Source: Lachnospiraceae bacterium UBA3772 | GTDB taxonomy: Bacteria; Bacillota; Clostridia; Lachnospirales; Lachnospiraceae | Direction: 5' to 3' | Length of the DNA stretch: 15,095 bases | Assembly: GCA_002371025.1 (NCBI GenBank) | Contig: DFFQ01000025.1 | Coordinates: 1 to 15,095 of the forward strand | Part shown: positions 8,306-15,095 of the stretch, piece after piece | Layout: the number at the start of each line of letters is the position of its first letter | Numbering within the stretch: the first letter of the stretch is position 1 | Translations under genes and position numbers: made by a program | Notes under the pieces: generated by a model | Databases searched by the model: none | The model's input: only the letters and a program-made list of their open reading frames with translations | Told to the model about the DNA's origin: nothing

Positions 8306-8334
8306 AAACTGTGCCCTTATGGTGCAGTTTTTTT
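8306..8334 (+). terminator. Attenuator terminator T2
   Basis: AAACTGTGCC (8306-8315) pairs with GGTGCAGTTT (8321-8330) with two G-U wobbles, loop CTTAT, and continues into a T run to 8334. It is a second terminator directly behind T1 and suggests tight repression of the exporters in the uninduced state. The 90 bases from here to the MFS start hold only a weak 16-codon frame (8384-8434) and the MFS ribosome binding site. Confidence 0.7.
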
Positions 8335-8430
8335 ATTTCCATTAGTATTTAGGCCTTTTGGTTGAGAATAGATTTTGGAAAGAATGGCACAAAGAGAAGC
8401 GGGTGGGTTTGACTTGCATAGGAGGACATT

Positions 8431-9729
8431 ATGACTGAATGTACTATTTCAGAAACTAAACAACAAAACAAAAAGAAAGAAACTTTATGGACCAGGGATT
8501 TTACAATTATAACTATAGGCAGTGTAATATCCATGCTGGGTAATTCATTGGTGGGTTTTGCCATGAGTCTTATGGTACTGGATTATACCAGCTCATCAAT
8601 GTTATATGCTATTTACATAGTGACATTTACATTTCCGCAGCTGGTTACTCCGATAGTTTCAGGGGCAATCCTTGATAGGTTTTCCAGAAAAAAGATGATC
8701 TATACACTGGACTTTATCAGTGCAGGGATTTATATTACTATGGCAGTTCTTTTATGGAGAGGATGGTTTAACTTTATATTATTTGCTGTTATATGTTTTG
8801 TTCTAGGAGCGATCAACAGCACATATATGGTGGCTTATGACAGCTTTTATCCATTACTTATTCCAAAGGGCTTTTATCAGAAGGCATATTCTATTTCAGG
8901 TATGCTGGAAACTATGACTGCTGTAATGGTACCAGCGGCTACAGTTATCTACAATATGATAGGTATAGCGCCACTTATGATATTAAATGCGGTTACATTT
9001 TTAGCTGCGGCTATATTTGAGACTCAGATAAGACAAAAAGAGGAATATATTGAAACTCAGGCAAAGAATCTTGAAGAATCAGAGAGTGATAAAAAGAAAA
9101 GTTCTGTTAAAAGAACCTTGTCTGATATTAAGGAAGGGTTAAAGTTCCTTAAGAGTGAGAAAGGACTTCTTGCCATTACCTGTTATTTCTTCTTTAGTAT
9201 GATGGTTTCAGGCTCGGAAAATGTTATAGCTCTTCCATACTATAAGAATCATTTTAAAAATGGTGAGTATATTTTTATAATAGTTACCGGAATGATGTTA
9301 TTCGGAAGAGTTGTTGGTGGAGGGATTCATTATAAGACTAAGATCCCGGCTAAATATAAATATAGAATGGCAATGATTATTTATATGATCGTAAATATCG
9401 TCGATGGTATATTTATGTTTTTACCTATTAAGCTTGCTATGATGGTATGCTTTATAAACGGTATGTGCGGAGTAACAAGCTATACCATAAGAATTTCTTC
9501 AACCCAGAATTATGTTCCTGATGAAAAGAAAGGAAGATTCAATGGAATATTTATCCTTCTTACAACTGTAGGATCTTTGATAGGTCAGATAACGTCTGGA
9601 GCTTTAGGTGAGATAATGGATGCGAGACTTGCTCATTTAGGGATAAGTGCTTTAGCACTTATTATGGCATTTATATTTATTGGAGGAAACCATAAGGAGG
9701 TTTCTAGCATCTATAATACTGATAATTAA
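8431..9729 (+). CDS. MFS efflux transporter (Mef/macrolide-exporter-like group)
   Basis: This is an integral membrane exporter of 432 residues with about 12 hydrophobic segments. A polar N-terminal tail of about 22 residues precedes TM1. The MFS motif A-like loop between TM2 and TM3 is at residues 78-88 (GAILDRFSRKK). A long charged central loop (about residues 206-235, rich in Glu, Lys and Ser) divides the two six-helix halves. The overall pattern resembles the MFS group containing macrolide efflux proteins, but I cannot identify the substrate. ATG 8431 has AGGAGG at 8420-8425. It sits behind the attenuator and 34 bases before an ABC exporter, supporting a role in drug or toxic-compound efflux. 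Export of an endogenous product is the main alternative. Confidence 0.8.
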   Translation: MTECTISETKQQNKKKETLWTRDFTIITIGSVISMLGNSLVGFAMSLMVLDYTSSSMLYAIYIVTFTFPQLVTPIVSGAILDRFSRKKMIYTLDFISAGIYITMAVLLWRGWFNFILFAVICFVLGAINSTYMVAYDSFYPLLIPKGFYQKAYSISGMLETMTAVMVPAATVIYNMIGIAPLMILNAVTFLAAAIFETQIRQKEEYIETQAKNLEESESDKKKSSVKRTLSDIKEGLKFLKSEKGLLAITCYFFFSMMVSGSENVIALPYYKNHFKNGEYIFIIVTGMMLFGRVVGGGIHYKTKIPAKYKYRMAMIIYMIVNIVDGIFMFLPIKLAMMVCFINGMCGVTSYTIRISSTQNYVPDEKKGRFNGIFILLTTVGSLIGQITSGALGEIMDARLAHLGISALALIMAFIFIGGNHKEVSSIYNTDN

Positions 9730-9763
9730 AAATAACTTATAAAAATGTGACAGGAGGGAAAAA

Positions 9764-11494
9764 ATGAAAGATAATATCAGTAAAATGATCAGTTATTACA
9801 GGCCATATAAAAAGGTATTCTTTTTGGATATGTTTTTTGCTTTTCTTTTATCAGTCATCAGTCTGGTAATCCCATTAGCAGTAAGATATATCACAGGTAG
9901 TATAGGAAGCCTGGATAAAGATGCAGCATTTCACAGGGTGATATGGATAGGCTGCGGACTTATAGTATTGGTTATCCTGCAGTTTGGTTCGAATTACTAT
10001 GTAGGAACTGTTGGACATATCATGGGAGCAAAGATTGAATATGATATGAGACAGGAAATCTTTTCTCATTATCAGAAATTATCTTTTTCTTTTTATGATG
10101 AGCAAAAAGTTGGACAGTTAATGAGCCGTATAACATCAGACCTTTTTGATATTTCAGAGCTTCTTCATCATGGACCTGAAAATCTGGCGATTTCATTTAT
10201 AAAGATCATAGGTGCATTTATAATACTTATTAATATTAGCGGATATCTTACTCTTGCGGCTTTTATCCTGCTTCCTCTGATGTTTCTTTATGCTTATTTT
10301 ATCAATAAGAGAATGAGAAGAGCTTTTAGGGAAAACCGTGTGCAGATAGCGGAAATCAATGCAAGGATCGAGGATAATCTGTCAGGTATAAGGGTGGTAA
10401 AGTCATTTGCAAATGAGGACCTTGAGAGAGAGAAGTTTAAGACAGGAAATGACGGCTTCCTTCGTGCCAAGAAAGAAAGTTATATCTATATGGGCTTCTT
10501 TCAGGCAGGTATGACGGCTTTTACTTTACTTATAAATGTATGTGTCATTATGTTAGGCGGGATTCTTATAACAAAAGATCTGGTGAAAATTCCGGACTTT
10601 GTTACATTTTTACTTTATATAAATGTATTTACGGATCCGGTAAGAACACTTATCGATTTTACTGAGTCTTTCCAGAGGGGTTATTCCGGTTTCGAGAGAT
10701 TCACGGAAATACTTGCTATCGAGCCGGATATAAAGGATAAAGAGGGTGCGGTAGAGTTAACTCAGGTTAAGGGAGACATAGAATTTAAGGACGTATCATT
10801 TAAGTATAATGATACTGCTCATAGGGTTTTAAAGCATATAGATCTTAAGGTTTCGGCCGGAGAATATGTGGCTCTTGTTGGCTCATCCGGCGGTGGAAAG
10901 ACTACTCTCTGCAGTCTGATTCCAAGATTCTATGAAGTTACAAAGGGAAGCATCACCATCGATGGAATGGATGTAAGAGATGTAACTTTAAAGAGTCTTA
11001 GAGAAAATATCGGTATTGTTCAGCAGGATGTTTATCTTTTTGCGGGAACAGTATATGACAATATTAAGTACGGAAGGCCGGACGCAACTAAGGATGAGAT
11101 AATTGAGGCGGCGAAGCGCGCAAACGCCCACGATTTTATTATGGGACTTCCTAAGGGCTATGAAACAGATATTGGGCAGAGAGGTATAAAACTTTCAGGC
11201 GGGCAGAAGCAGAGGCTTTCCATTGCCAGAGTTTTCCTTAAAAATCCACCGATACTTATTTTTGATGAGGCAACCAGCGCCTTAGATAATGAGAGCGAAA
11301 ATATTGTTAAAGAGTCTTTGGAAAAGTTAGCAAAGAATAGAACTACTTTTGTTATTGCCCACAGACTTACAACAATAAAAAATGCTGAGAATATTTTAGT
11401 ACTTACAGAAAAAGGAATCGAAGAGTCAGGAACTCATGATGAGTTAATGGCAAAGGACGGAGTCTACGCCGGACTCTACAAATGGAATCATTAA
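9764..11494 (+). CDS. ABC half-exporter (fused membrane and ATPase domains), multidrug-type
   Basis: This is a 576-residue half transporter of the MsbA/LmrA type, with a six-helix membrane domain (about residues 15-310) followed by an ATPase domain. Walker A GSSGGGKT is at 373-380, the Q-loop in IVQQDVYLFAGT, the signature LSGGQ at 477-481, and Walker B ILIFDE at 497-502 with the catalytic Glu502. The D-loop SALD and switch His (VIAHR) are intact. All catalytic residues are present, so it could work as a homodimer; no second half transporter is adjacent. ATG 9764 has AGGAGGG at 9752-9758. It is co-directional with the MFS gene and probably under the same attenuator. Substrate unknown; drug or lipid export fits the family. 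Confidence 0.9.
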   Translation: MKDNISKMISYYRPYKKVFFLDMFFAFLLSVISLVIPLAVRYITGSIGSLDKDAAFHRVIWIGCGLIVLVILQFGSNYYVGTVGHIMGAKIEYDMRQEIFSHYQKLSFSFYDEQKVGQLMSRITSDLFDISELLHHGPENLAISFIKIIGAFIILINISGYLTLAAFILLPLMFLYAYFINKRMRRAFRENRVQIAEINARIEDNLSGIRVVKSFANEDLEREKFKTGNDGFLRAKKESYIYMGFFQAGMTAFTLLINVCVIMLGGILITKDLVKIPDFVTFLLYINVFTDPVRTLIDFTESFQRGYSGFERFTEILAIEPDIKDKEGAVELTQVKGDIEFKDVSFKYNDTAHRVLKHIDLKVSAGEYVALVGSSGGGKTTLCSLIPRFYEVTKGSITIDGMDVRDVTLKSLRENIGIVQQDVYLFAGTVYDNIKYGRPDATKDEIIEAAKRANAHDFIMGLPKGYETDIGQRGIKLSGGQKQRLSIARVFLKNPPILIFDEATSALDNESENIVKESLEKLAKNRTTFVIAHRLTTIKNAENILVLTEKGIEESGTHDELMAKDGVYAGLYKWNH

Positions 11495-11497
11495 ATT

Positions 11498-11554
11498 AGT
11501 TAACATAAAAATGGACCTATGCCCCCGGGACTATGGTCCATTTTTATGTTAACT
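11498..11554 (+). repeat. Palindromic intergenic element, copy 1 (intact)
   Basis: A perfect 20-bp inverted repeat: the left arm (11498-11517) starts AGTTAACATAAAA and the right arm (11535-11554) ends TTTTATGTTAACT. The centre is the 17-nt TATGCCCCCGGGACTAT. It begins 4 bases after the stop of the ABC exporter gene. Related copies lie at 13004-13048 and 13845-13901. The GTTAAC at each arm end and CCCGGG in the centre are themselves palindromes. The T run lies inside the right arm rather than after the stem, so it is not a standard terminator. Confidence 0.9.
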
Positions 11555-11655
11555 ACATGTCACGTTTTTGAAGAAATCACCCGTTTGGGTGAAGCACTAT
11601 AGGGCCTTACATGTTAAAATCAAGGCGATTATGATATGTGAGGAGGAGATTAATC

Positions 11656-12990
11656 ATGAAAAAACGAATACTTATAGGCACCCTGTCTCTTGTAATTGCA
11701 GCAGCGATGATAGGATGCGGTAAGGATGCACCAAAAACTGATAATACCACTCAGGAAGCAACAACTAAGGCGCTTTCCCCAGAAGAAATGTATCCTGCCA
11801 CGATAATGCCTGAAAATATCCATCCAGGTTCTCTTAATTCCGATGAGGATACAAGTGAGCGTTGGTATCCTAATGGCGACACATCAGCAGATAAATGCTT
11901 TACATTAACACAGACTTCAAATCGTGATGATAGCGTTGGGCTTTCGTTATGTCTTTATAAAGTAATTGAGTCTGGTGAGCTGGGTGATATGTGTGATGTG
12001 GTTCTTCGTGACGGTGGAAATGGACATGCCATTACACCGGAATTTACTTTTATGGCTGATAAGACTCAGAAATTTGAATTTGATCTTACTTTCCAGGATA
12101 ATTTTACATGCTATGATTTTAAGACAAATACTGTATGGAAGAGATGTCATCCTGATTATGGATGCAAGGATCAGAAATGGTACGACGATGCGTTTTCAGG
12201 CCTTGTAGCATATCGTGATCTTTCATCAGGAAAGTATCAGCAGATCGTAATGAATGAAGATCACACATTTGTAGAATCAGTTACAGATATGGACGACATG
12301 ACAGGGCGTTGGGAAGTTCAGGCATCAAATGTGTTGATGCTGATCTATGATAATGCAGAGGATGGTATCCAGTCAATCGATGGTGGCGGACTTTTAGAAG
12401 ACGGTGGAGAGTCTGCGAAAGAAACTACCTATTCAGCTAACTGGCAACAGGAATTCAATATTTCTGCAGACGGAAAGGTAACTGAATTTGGACTTTTCCC
12501 TACATATGATGATGACATGAATCTTAAGGGATATGATTCTGCATTCGAGCTTACAACAAAGGAAAACTTAGAAGCAATTGAAAAGGAAAAGAAAGAAAAG
12601 GCAGAAAAGTCAAAGTCAGGCGGAAGCCCTTATCCAGTTCCAGAAGTTGAAAATATCATGGATATCAACTTTGATGGTGTAAATATGGAACAGGATCCAG
12701 ACTATGTATTTACAGCTGTTGACTGGGCAAAGAGAGATGAAATAAGCAGAGATCTTCGCGATGGAAAATACGACGGATATGTATTTGAGATTAAAGGTAA
12801 ATTTAAGGGCTCATCAGTAAATGTACCATCTGAAGATGGAGAGCATAATTTTACTTTCCCTATCTGGAGAGTTGGGAATTTCGAAAAGCCAGCTACAGAC
12901 AGCACTGTAACTATAAAGGGTGTATTATGGCATTCTGGAAACAATTATTATGTCTTCTATGATGAAGCACATATCAAAGTTGAAGAATAA
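11656..12990 (+). CDS. Unrecognised multidomain lipoprotein
   Basis: This encodes 444 residues, exported and lipid-anchored: MKKR, a hydrophobic stretch, then lipobox MIGC with Cys21 and a Thr/Asn linker. The start is ATG 11656 with AGGAGGAG at 11641-11648; an in-frame GTG at 11638 lies upstream of the binding site. The middle part (about residues 195-300) has a pattern like lipocalin-type beta barrels (DHTFVESV...MTGRWEVQASNVLMLIYD). A Lys/Glu-rich segment (about 305-320) links to a C-terminal domain of about 120 residues that alternates beta-strand-like stretches (YVFEIKGKF..., TVTIKGVLW..., YYVFYDEAHIKVEE) and may be an OB-like fold. These fold ideas are inference. It lies between two palindromic elements and just upstream of a two-component system, so an envelope-sensing role is possible but unproven. 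Confidence 0.8.
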   Translation: MKKRILIGTLSLVIAAAMIGCGKDAPKTDNTTQEATTKALSPEEMYPATIMPENIHPGSLNSDEDTSERWYPNGDTSADKCFTLTQTSNRDDSVGLSLCLYKVIESGELGDMCDVVLRDGGNGHAITPEFTFMADKTQKFEFDLTFQDNFTCYDFKTNTVWKRCHPDYGCKDQKWYDDAFSGLVAYRDLSSGKYQQIVMNEDHTFVESVTDMDDMTGRWEVQASNVLMLIYDNAEDGIQSIDGGGLLEDGGESAKETTYSANWQQEFNISADGKVTEFGLFPTYDDDMNLKGYDSAFELTTKENLEAIEKEKKEKAEKSKSGGSPYPVPEVENIMDINFDGVNMEQDPDYVFTAVDWAKRDEISRDLRDGKYDGYVFEIKGKFKGSSVNVPSEDGEHNFTFPIWRVGNFEKPATDSTVTIKGVLWHSGNNYYVFYDEAHIKVEE

Positions 12991-13003
12991 AATCTACTAA
13001 CTT

Positions 13004-13048
13004 AGTTAACATAAAAGTGGACCTATGCCTCCGGGACTATGGTCCATT
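13004..13048 (+). repeat. Palindromic intergenic element, copy 2 (right arm truncated)
   Basis: The left arm (13004-13023) matches copy 1 in 19 of 20 bases and the centre TATGCCTCCGGGACTAT (13024-13040) in 16 of 17. The right arm matches only for GGTCCATT (13041-13048) and then gives way to an unrelated terminator hairpin. It is in the same orientation as copy 1 and starts 13 bases after the lipoprotein stop. Confidence 0.85.
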
Positions 13049-13091
13049 AAATATGGCAGCAAAGAGTATATTCTTTGCTGCCATATTTTTT
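13049..13091 (+). terminator. Strong intrinsic terminator after the lipoprotein gene
   Basis: AAATATGGCAGCAAAGA (13049-13065) and TCTTTGCTGCCATATTT (13072-13088) are perfect complements: 17 bp with a GTATAT loop, and the stem runs into six T (13086-13091). It separates the lipoprotein transcript from the two-component genes and abuts the truncated repeat copy 2. Confidence 0.9.
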
Positions 13092-13099
13092 GTTATAAT
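13091..13099 (+). promoter_or_regulatory. Candidate extended -10 promoter of the two-component genes
   Basis: TGTTATAAT is a consensus TATAAT with the TG extension one base upstream, lying in the T tract of the preceding terminator. No good -35 is present at the right distance (TTCTTT at 13071-13076, 17-base spacer), as is common for extended -10 promoters. The start would be near 13106, about 70 bases before the response regulator. Confidence 0.5.
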
Positions 13100-13177
13100 G
13101 TTTTATGGATCAACAGGAAAATCAATCGACGAAAAATATAGAAATAAAAGTTAATTAATAATTTGACGGGGGAAATT

Positions 13178-13840
13178 ATGTTAGACATTTTGATCGTAGA
13201 AGATAATAAGGAAATAGGGCAGTTATTGCAGAACTTCCTTCGGAAGGAAAACTACGTGGTCAGCATTGCTGAAAGCGGAGAAAAAGCCTTGGAAATATTT
13301 GATAGATATGGGGCAAAACTTGTAATCCTGGATCTTATGCTGCCTGGTATGGACGGCTTTTCTGTCTGCTCAAAGATAAGGGAAGATTCCAATGCCCATA
13401 TCCTTATAGCCAGCGCAAAAACTGAGAAAGATGATAAACTAAAAGGTCTTAATCTTGGAGCAGATGACTATATTGAAAAGCCTTATGATATAGATATTCT
13501 GATTGCAAAGATCAATGGCATATTTAAGAGAAAGTACGCCAGAGAAGAGATAGTGGAGGGGAATCTTAAACTTAATACAGTCACTCAAAGCCTTACTGTA
13601 GCTGGAAAAAATGTGGAAGTAACTGTTAAAGAATTCGAACTGCTGAAACTTCTCATTGAAAATAAAAATGTTACTTTAAAGAAAGATTATATCTTTAATA
13701 CCATCTGGGGCAGCGATAGCGAGTCGGAATTACAGACTCTTACTGTACATATAAAATGGCTCCGTGAGAAAATTGAAGAAGATCCAAAGAAACCTGAACA
13801 TATAATAACCGTTTGGGGAGTTGGATACCGTTTTGAATAG
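13178..13840 (+). CDS. Two-component response regulator, OmpR family
   Basis: This is a DNA-binding response regulator of 220 residues. The receiver domain (1-115) has the acidic pair Glu8-Asp9, phospho-acceptor Asp52 (LVILDLMLPGMDG), switch Ser79 and conserved Lys101 (KP). The C-terminal winged helix (about 125-220) has the typical VTVKEFELLKLL, TVHIKWLREKIEEDPKKPEHI and WGVGYRF blocks. The start is ATG 13178 with GGGGGA at 13168-13173; an in-frame TTG at 13163 lies upstream of that site. All phosphorylation residues are intact. It should be activated by the kinase that follows, from which it is separated by an 80-base gap holding an inverted palindromic element. Target genes are unknown; neighbouring lipoprotein or exporters are candidates only by proximity. 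Confidence 0.93.
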   Translation: MLDILIVEDNKEIGQLLQNFLRKENYVVSIAESGEKALEIFDRYGAKLVILDLMLPGMDGFSVCSKIREDSNAHILIASAKTEKDDKLKGLNLGADDYIEKPYDIDILIAKINGIFKRKYAREEIVEGNLKLNTVTQSLTVAGKNVEVTVKEFELLKLLIENKNVTLKKDYIFNTIWGSDSESELQTLTVHIKWLREKIEEDPKKPEHIITVWGVGYRFE

Positions 13841-13844
13841 TCTT

Positions 13845-13901
13845 AGTTGACATAATTATGGACCATGGTCCCGGGGGCAGTGGCTCATTTTTATGTTAAC
13901 T
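13845..13901 (-). repeat. Palindromic intergenic element, copy 3 (inverted, diverged)
   Basis: The outer arms are AGTTGACATAATTATGGACC (13845-13864) and GGCTCATTTTTATGTTAACT (13882-13901). The 17-nt centre ATGGTCCCGGGGGCAGT matches the reverse complement of the copy 1 centre at 14 of 17 positions, so this copy is inverted relative to copies 1 and 2. The arms no longer match perfectly. It begins 5 bases after the response regulator stop and ends about 20 bases before the kinase start. Confidence 0.8.
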
Positions 13902-13920
13902 TAAAATGGGGGATACAAAT

Positions 13921-15095
13921 TTGAGTAAGTTTAAAAAAGCTTCATGGATGATCATTGTATTAGAATTGATCCTAATAGCGGGCTTAAATATCTTTTACAT
14001 AATAAATAGGTCTAATGAAAAGGGCTATCATAAAGTGGACGTGGAAAGGATAATATATCTTCTGGAAAATGAACCAGCAAGCTATAATGATCCTAAGACA
14101 GAAGTCGATTCAGTGCAAAAGAATAATCCAGAATCCCAGAGTAATTCCAATCTAATTGATAATATTAAAAAGATTGATTTAAGTCAGTATGAAACTGTGA
14201 TAAGGATCACTCTATTTAATCCCGATGAAATCTGCAATAATGAATATATGGTTGAAGAAGTAAATGGCACGCTCCTTAGATTTGAATATAAGGAAGTGGA
14301 TAAAAAAACAGGCCTCCTTCCAATGAATATCGGGCTTGTAGTAATGTTTTTAGCTACAGTTATATTGCTTAATTATATAAGGATAAAGGTAGTAGCGCCA
14401 TTTACAAAAATGTCAGATATGACAGTGGAATTAGCTAAAGGAAATCTTTTGGCTCCTATAAAGGAAGAAAAAAGCAGATTCTTTGGCAAGTTCCTTTGGG
14501 GAATGGATATGTTGAGGGAAAACTTAGAAGACAGCAAAGCTAAGGAGCTGGAATATCAGAAAGAAAAAAAGACTATGCTGCTTTCACTTTCCCATGATAT
14601 TAAGACACCGCTTTCTGCAATTCAGCTTTATACTAAAGCCATGTCAGAGGGACTCTATGATACGGAAGAAAAAAAGCAGGAAGCCTATGCCGGGATACTC
14701 AACAATACAAAGCAGATAAAGACTTATTGTGATGAGATTTATAAACTATCCAGAGAAGATTTTATGGAACTTAGTGTTAATGTGGGAGAAGTTTATCTGT
14801 CCCAGGTTCTTGATAAGGTCAGAGCTTATTACAGCGATAAACTTTCTGTGCTGCATACGGATTTTAAGATTTCTGAATATGATGACTGCCTTCTTTCGGC
14901 AGATAAAGACAGGTTAGAGGAAGCCCTGCAGAATCTTATGGAAAATGCCATTAAGTACGGCGATGGTAAAGAAATATGCATTTCATTTTCGGACGAAGAG
15001 GATTGTAAGCTGATCACTGTGTCAAATACAGGTTGCAGTTTAGAGGAAAATGATATCAGTAACATTTTCGATTCTTTTTATAGAGGAAGCAATAC
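13921..15095 (+). CDS. Sensor histidine kinase (3' end outside the window)
   Basis: This is a membrane-bound kinase expected to phosphorylate the preceding response regulator. I place the start at TTG 13921, because GGGGGA (13908-13913) sits 7 bases before it. An in-frame ATG at 13906 overlaps that site and has no binding site of its own, but remains possible. About 391 residues are present. TM1 is at about 9-29, an extracytoplasmic sensor region of about 105 hydrophilic residues follows, and TM2 is at about 136-156. Next come a HAMP-like linker, the HisKA H-box LSHDIKTPLSAI with phospho-acceptor His225, the N-box around Asn342 (LMENAIKYG), a G1-like VSNTG and the F-box FDSFYRGSN, where the window ends. 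The sensor region resembles nothing I can name, so the signal is unknown. Confidence 0.9.
   Translation, partial: MSKFKKASWMIIVLELILIAGLNIFYIINRSNEKGYHKVDVERIIYLLENEPASYNDPKTEVDSVQKNNPESQSNSNLIDNIKKIDLSQYETVIRITLFNPDEICNNEYMVEEVNGTLLRFEYKEVDKKTGLLPMNIGLVVMFLATVILLNYIRIKVVAPFTKMSDMTVELAKGNLLAPIKEEKSRFFGKFLWGMDMLRENLEDSKAKELEYQKEKKTMLLSLSHDIKTPLSAIQLYTKAMSEGLYDTEEKKQEAYAGILNNTKQIKTYCDEIYKLSREDFMELSVNVGEVYLSQVLDKVRAYYSDKLSVLHTDFKISEYDDCLLSADKDRLEEALQNLMENAIKYGDGKEICISFSDEEDCKLITVSNTGCSLEENDISNIFDSFYRGSN

Noticed and set aside
8152..11494. Naming the efflux genes as a specific known resistance determinant (mef, tet or similar)
   Set aside because: The MFS protein resembles the macrolide-exporter group only in general pattern, and I do not recognise a match to any named gene.
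11577..11592. Hairpin TCACCC-GTTT-GGGTGA before the lipoprotein gene
   Set aside because: Only 6 bp with no T tract and no clear promoter near it. It could be an operator, but nothing else supports this.
4219..13177. Longer upstream starts: TTG 4219 (oppC), GTG 5774 (oppD), ATG 6909 (oppF), GTG 11638 (lipoprotein), TTG 13163 (regulator)
   Set aside because: Each lies upstream of or inside the ribosome binding site that clearly serves the downstream start, and adds residues not typical of the family.
11498..13901. CRISPR array
   Set aside because: The three repeats are 840 to 1500 bases apart, separated by genes, and one is inverted; there are no spacers and no cas genes.

Overview
The window looks like the chromosome of a low-GC, Gram-positive anaerobe of the Clostridia, most likely Lachnospiraceae. 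The basis is AT-rich sequence, strong AGGAGG-type ribosome binding sites, lipoproteins with short lipobox signal peptides and Asn/Gly/Thr-rich linkers, and general protein similarity. This is inference from style; there is no rRNA or marker gene here. All genes read on the + strand.

Positions 1-586 hold the last codons of an unidentified gene, overlapping by one base (TAATG) with a small four-helix membrane protein of unknown function. Positions 768-7964 are a complete oligopeptide ABC importer in the order oppA-oppB-oppC-oppD-oppF. OppA is an unusually long lipoprotein. A strong intrinsic terminator lies between oppA and oppB. OppC carries a roughly 180-residue extracytoplasmic insert built from three repeats with an exact 59-residue period. 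A strong hairpin follows oppF.

Positions 8071-11494 form a regulated efflux module: a promoter, a 28-codon leader ORF with a strong ribosome binding site, two consecutive intrinsic terminators, then an MFS exporter and an ABC half-exporter. A segment inside the leader ORF (8200-8210) copies the 3' arm of the first terminator and can therefore form an antiterminator. This is the layout of ribosome-mediated transcription attenuation, as known for several resistance and efflux genes induced by ribosome-targeting antibiotics.

Positions 11495-15095 hold an unrecognised lipoprotein, an OmpR-family response regulator and a sensor histidine kinase that runs off the end. The intergenic region after the ABC exporter, after the lipoprotein and after the response regulator each contains one copy of the same approximately 57-bp palindromic element (20-nt arms, 17-nt GC-rich asymmetric centre). 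The third copy is inverted. The second has lost its right arm next to a strong terminator, which is followed by an extended -10 promoter for the two-component genes.

The most interesting items are the attenuator in front of the efflux pair, the palindromic repeat family, and the triplicated insert in OppC.
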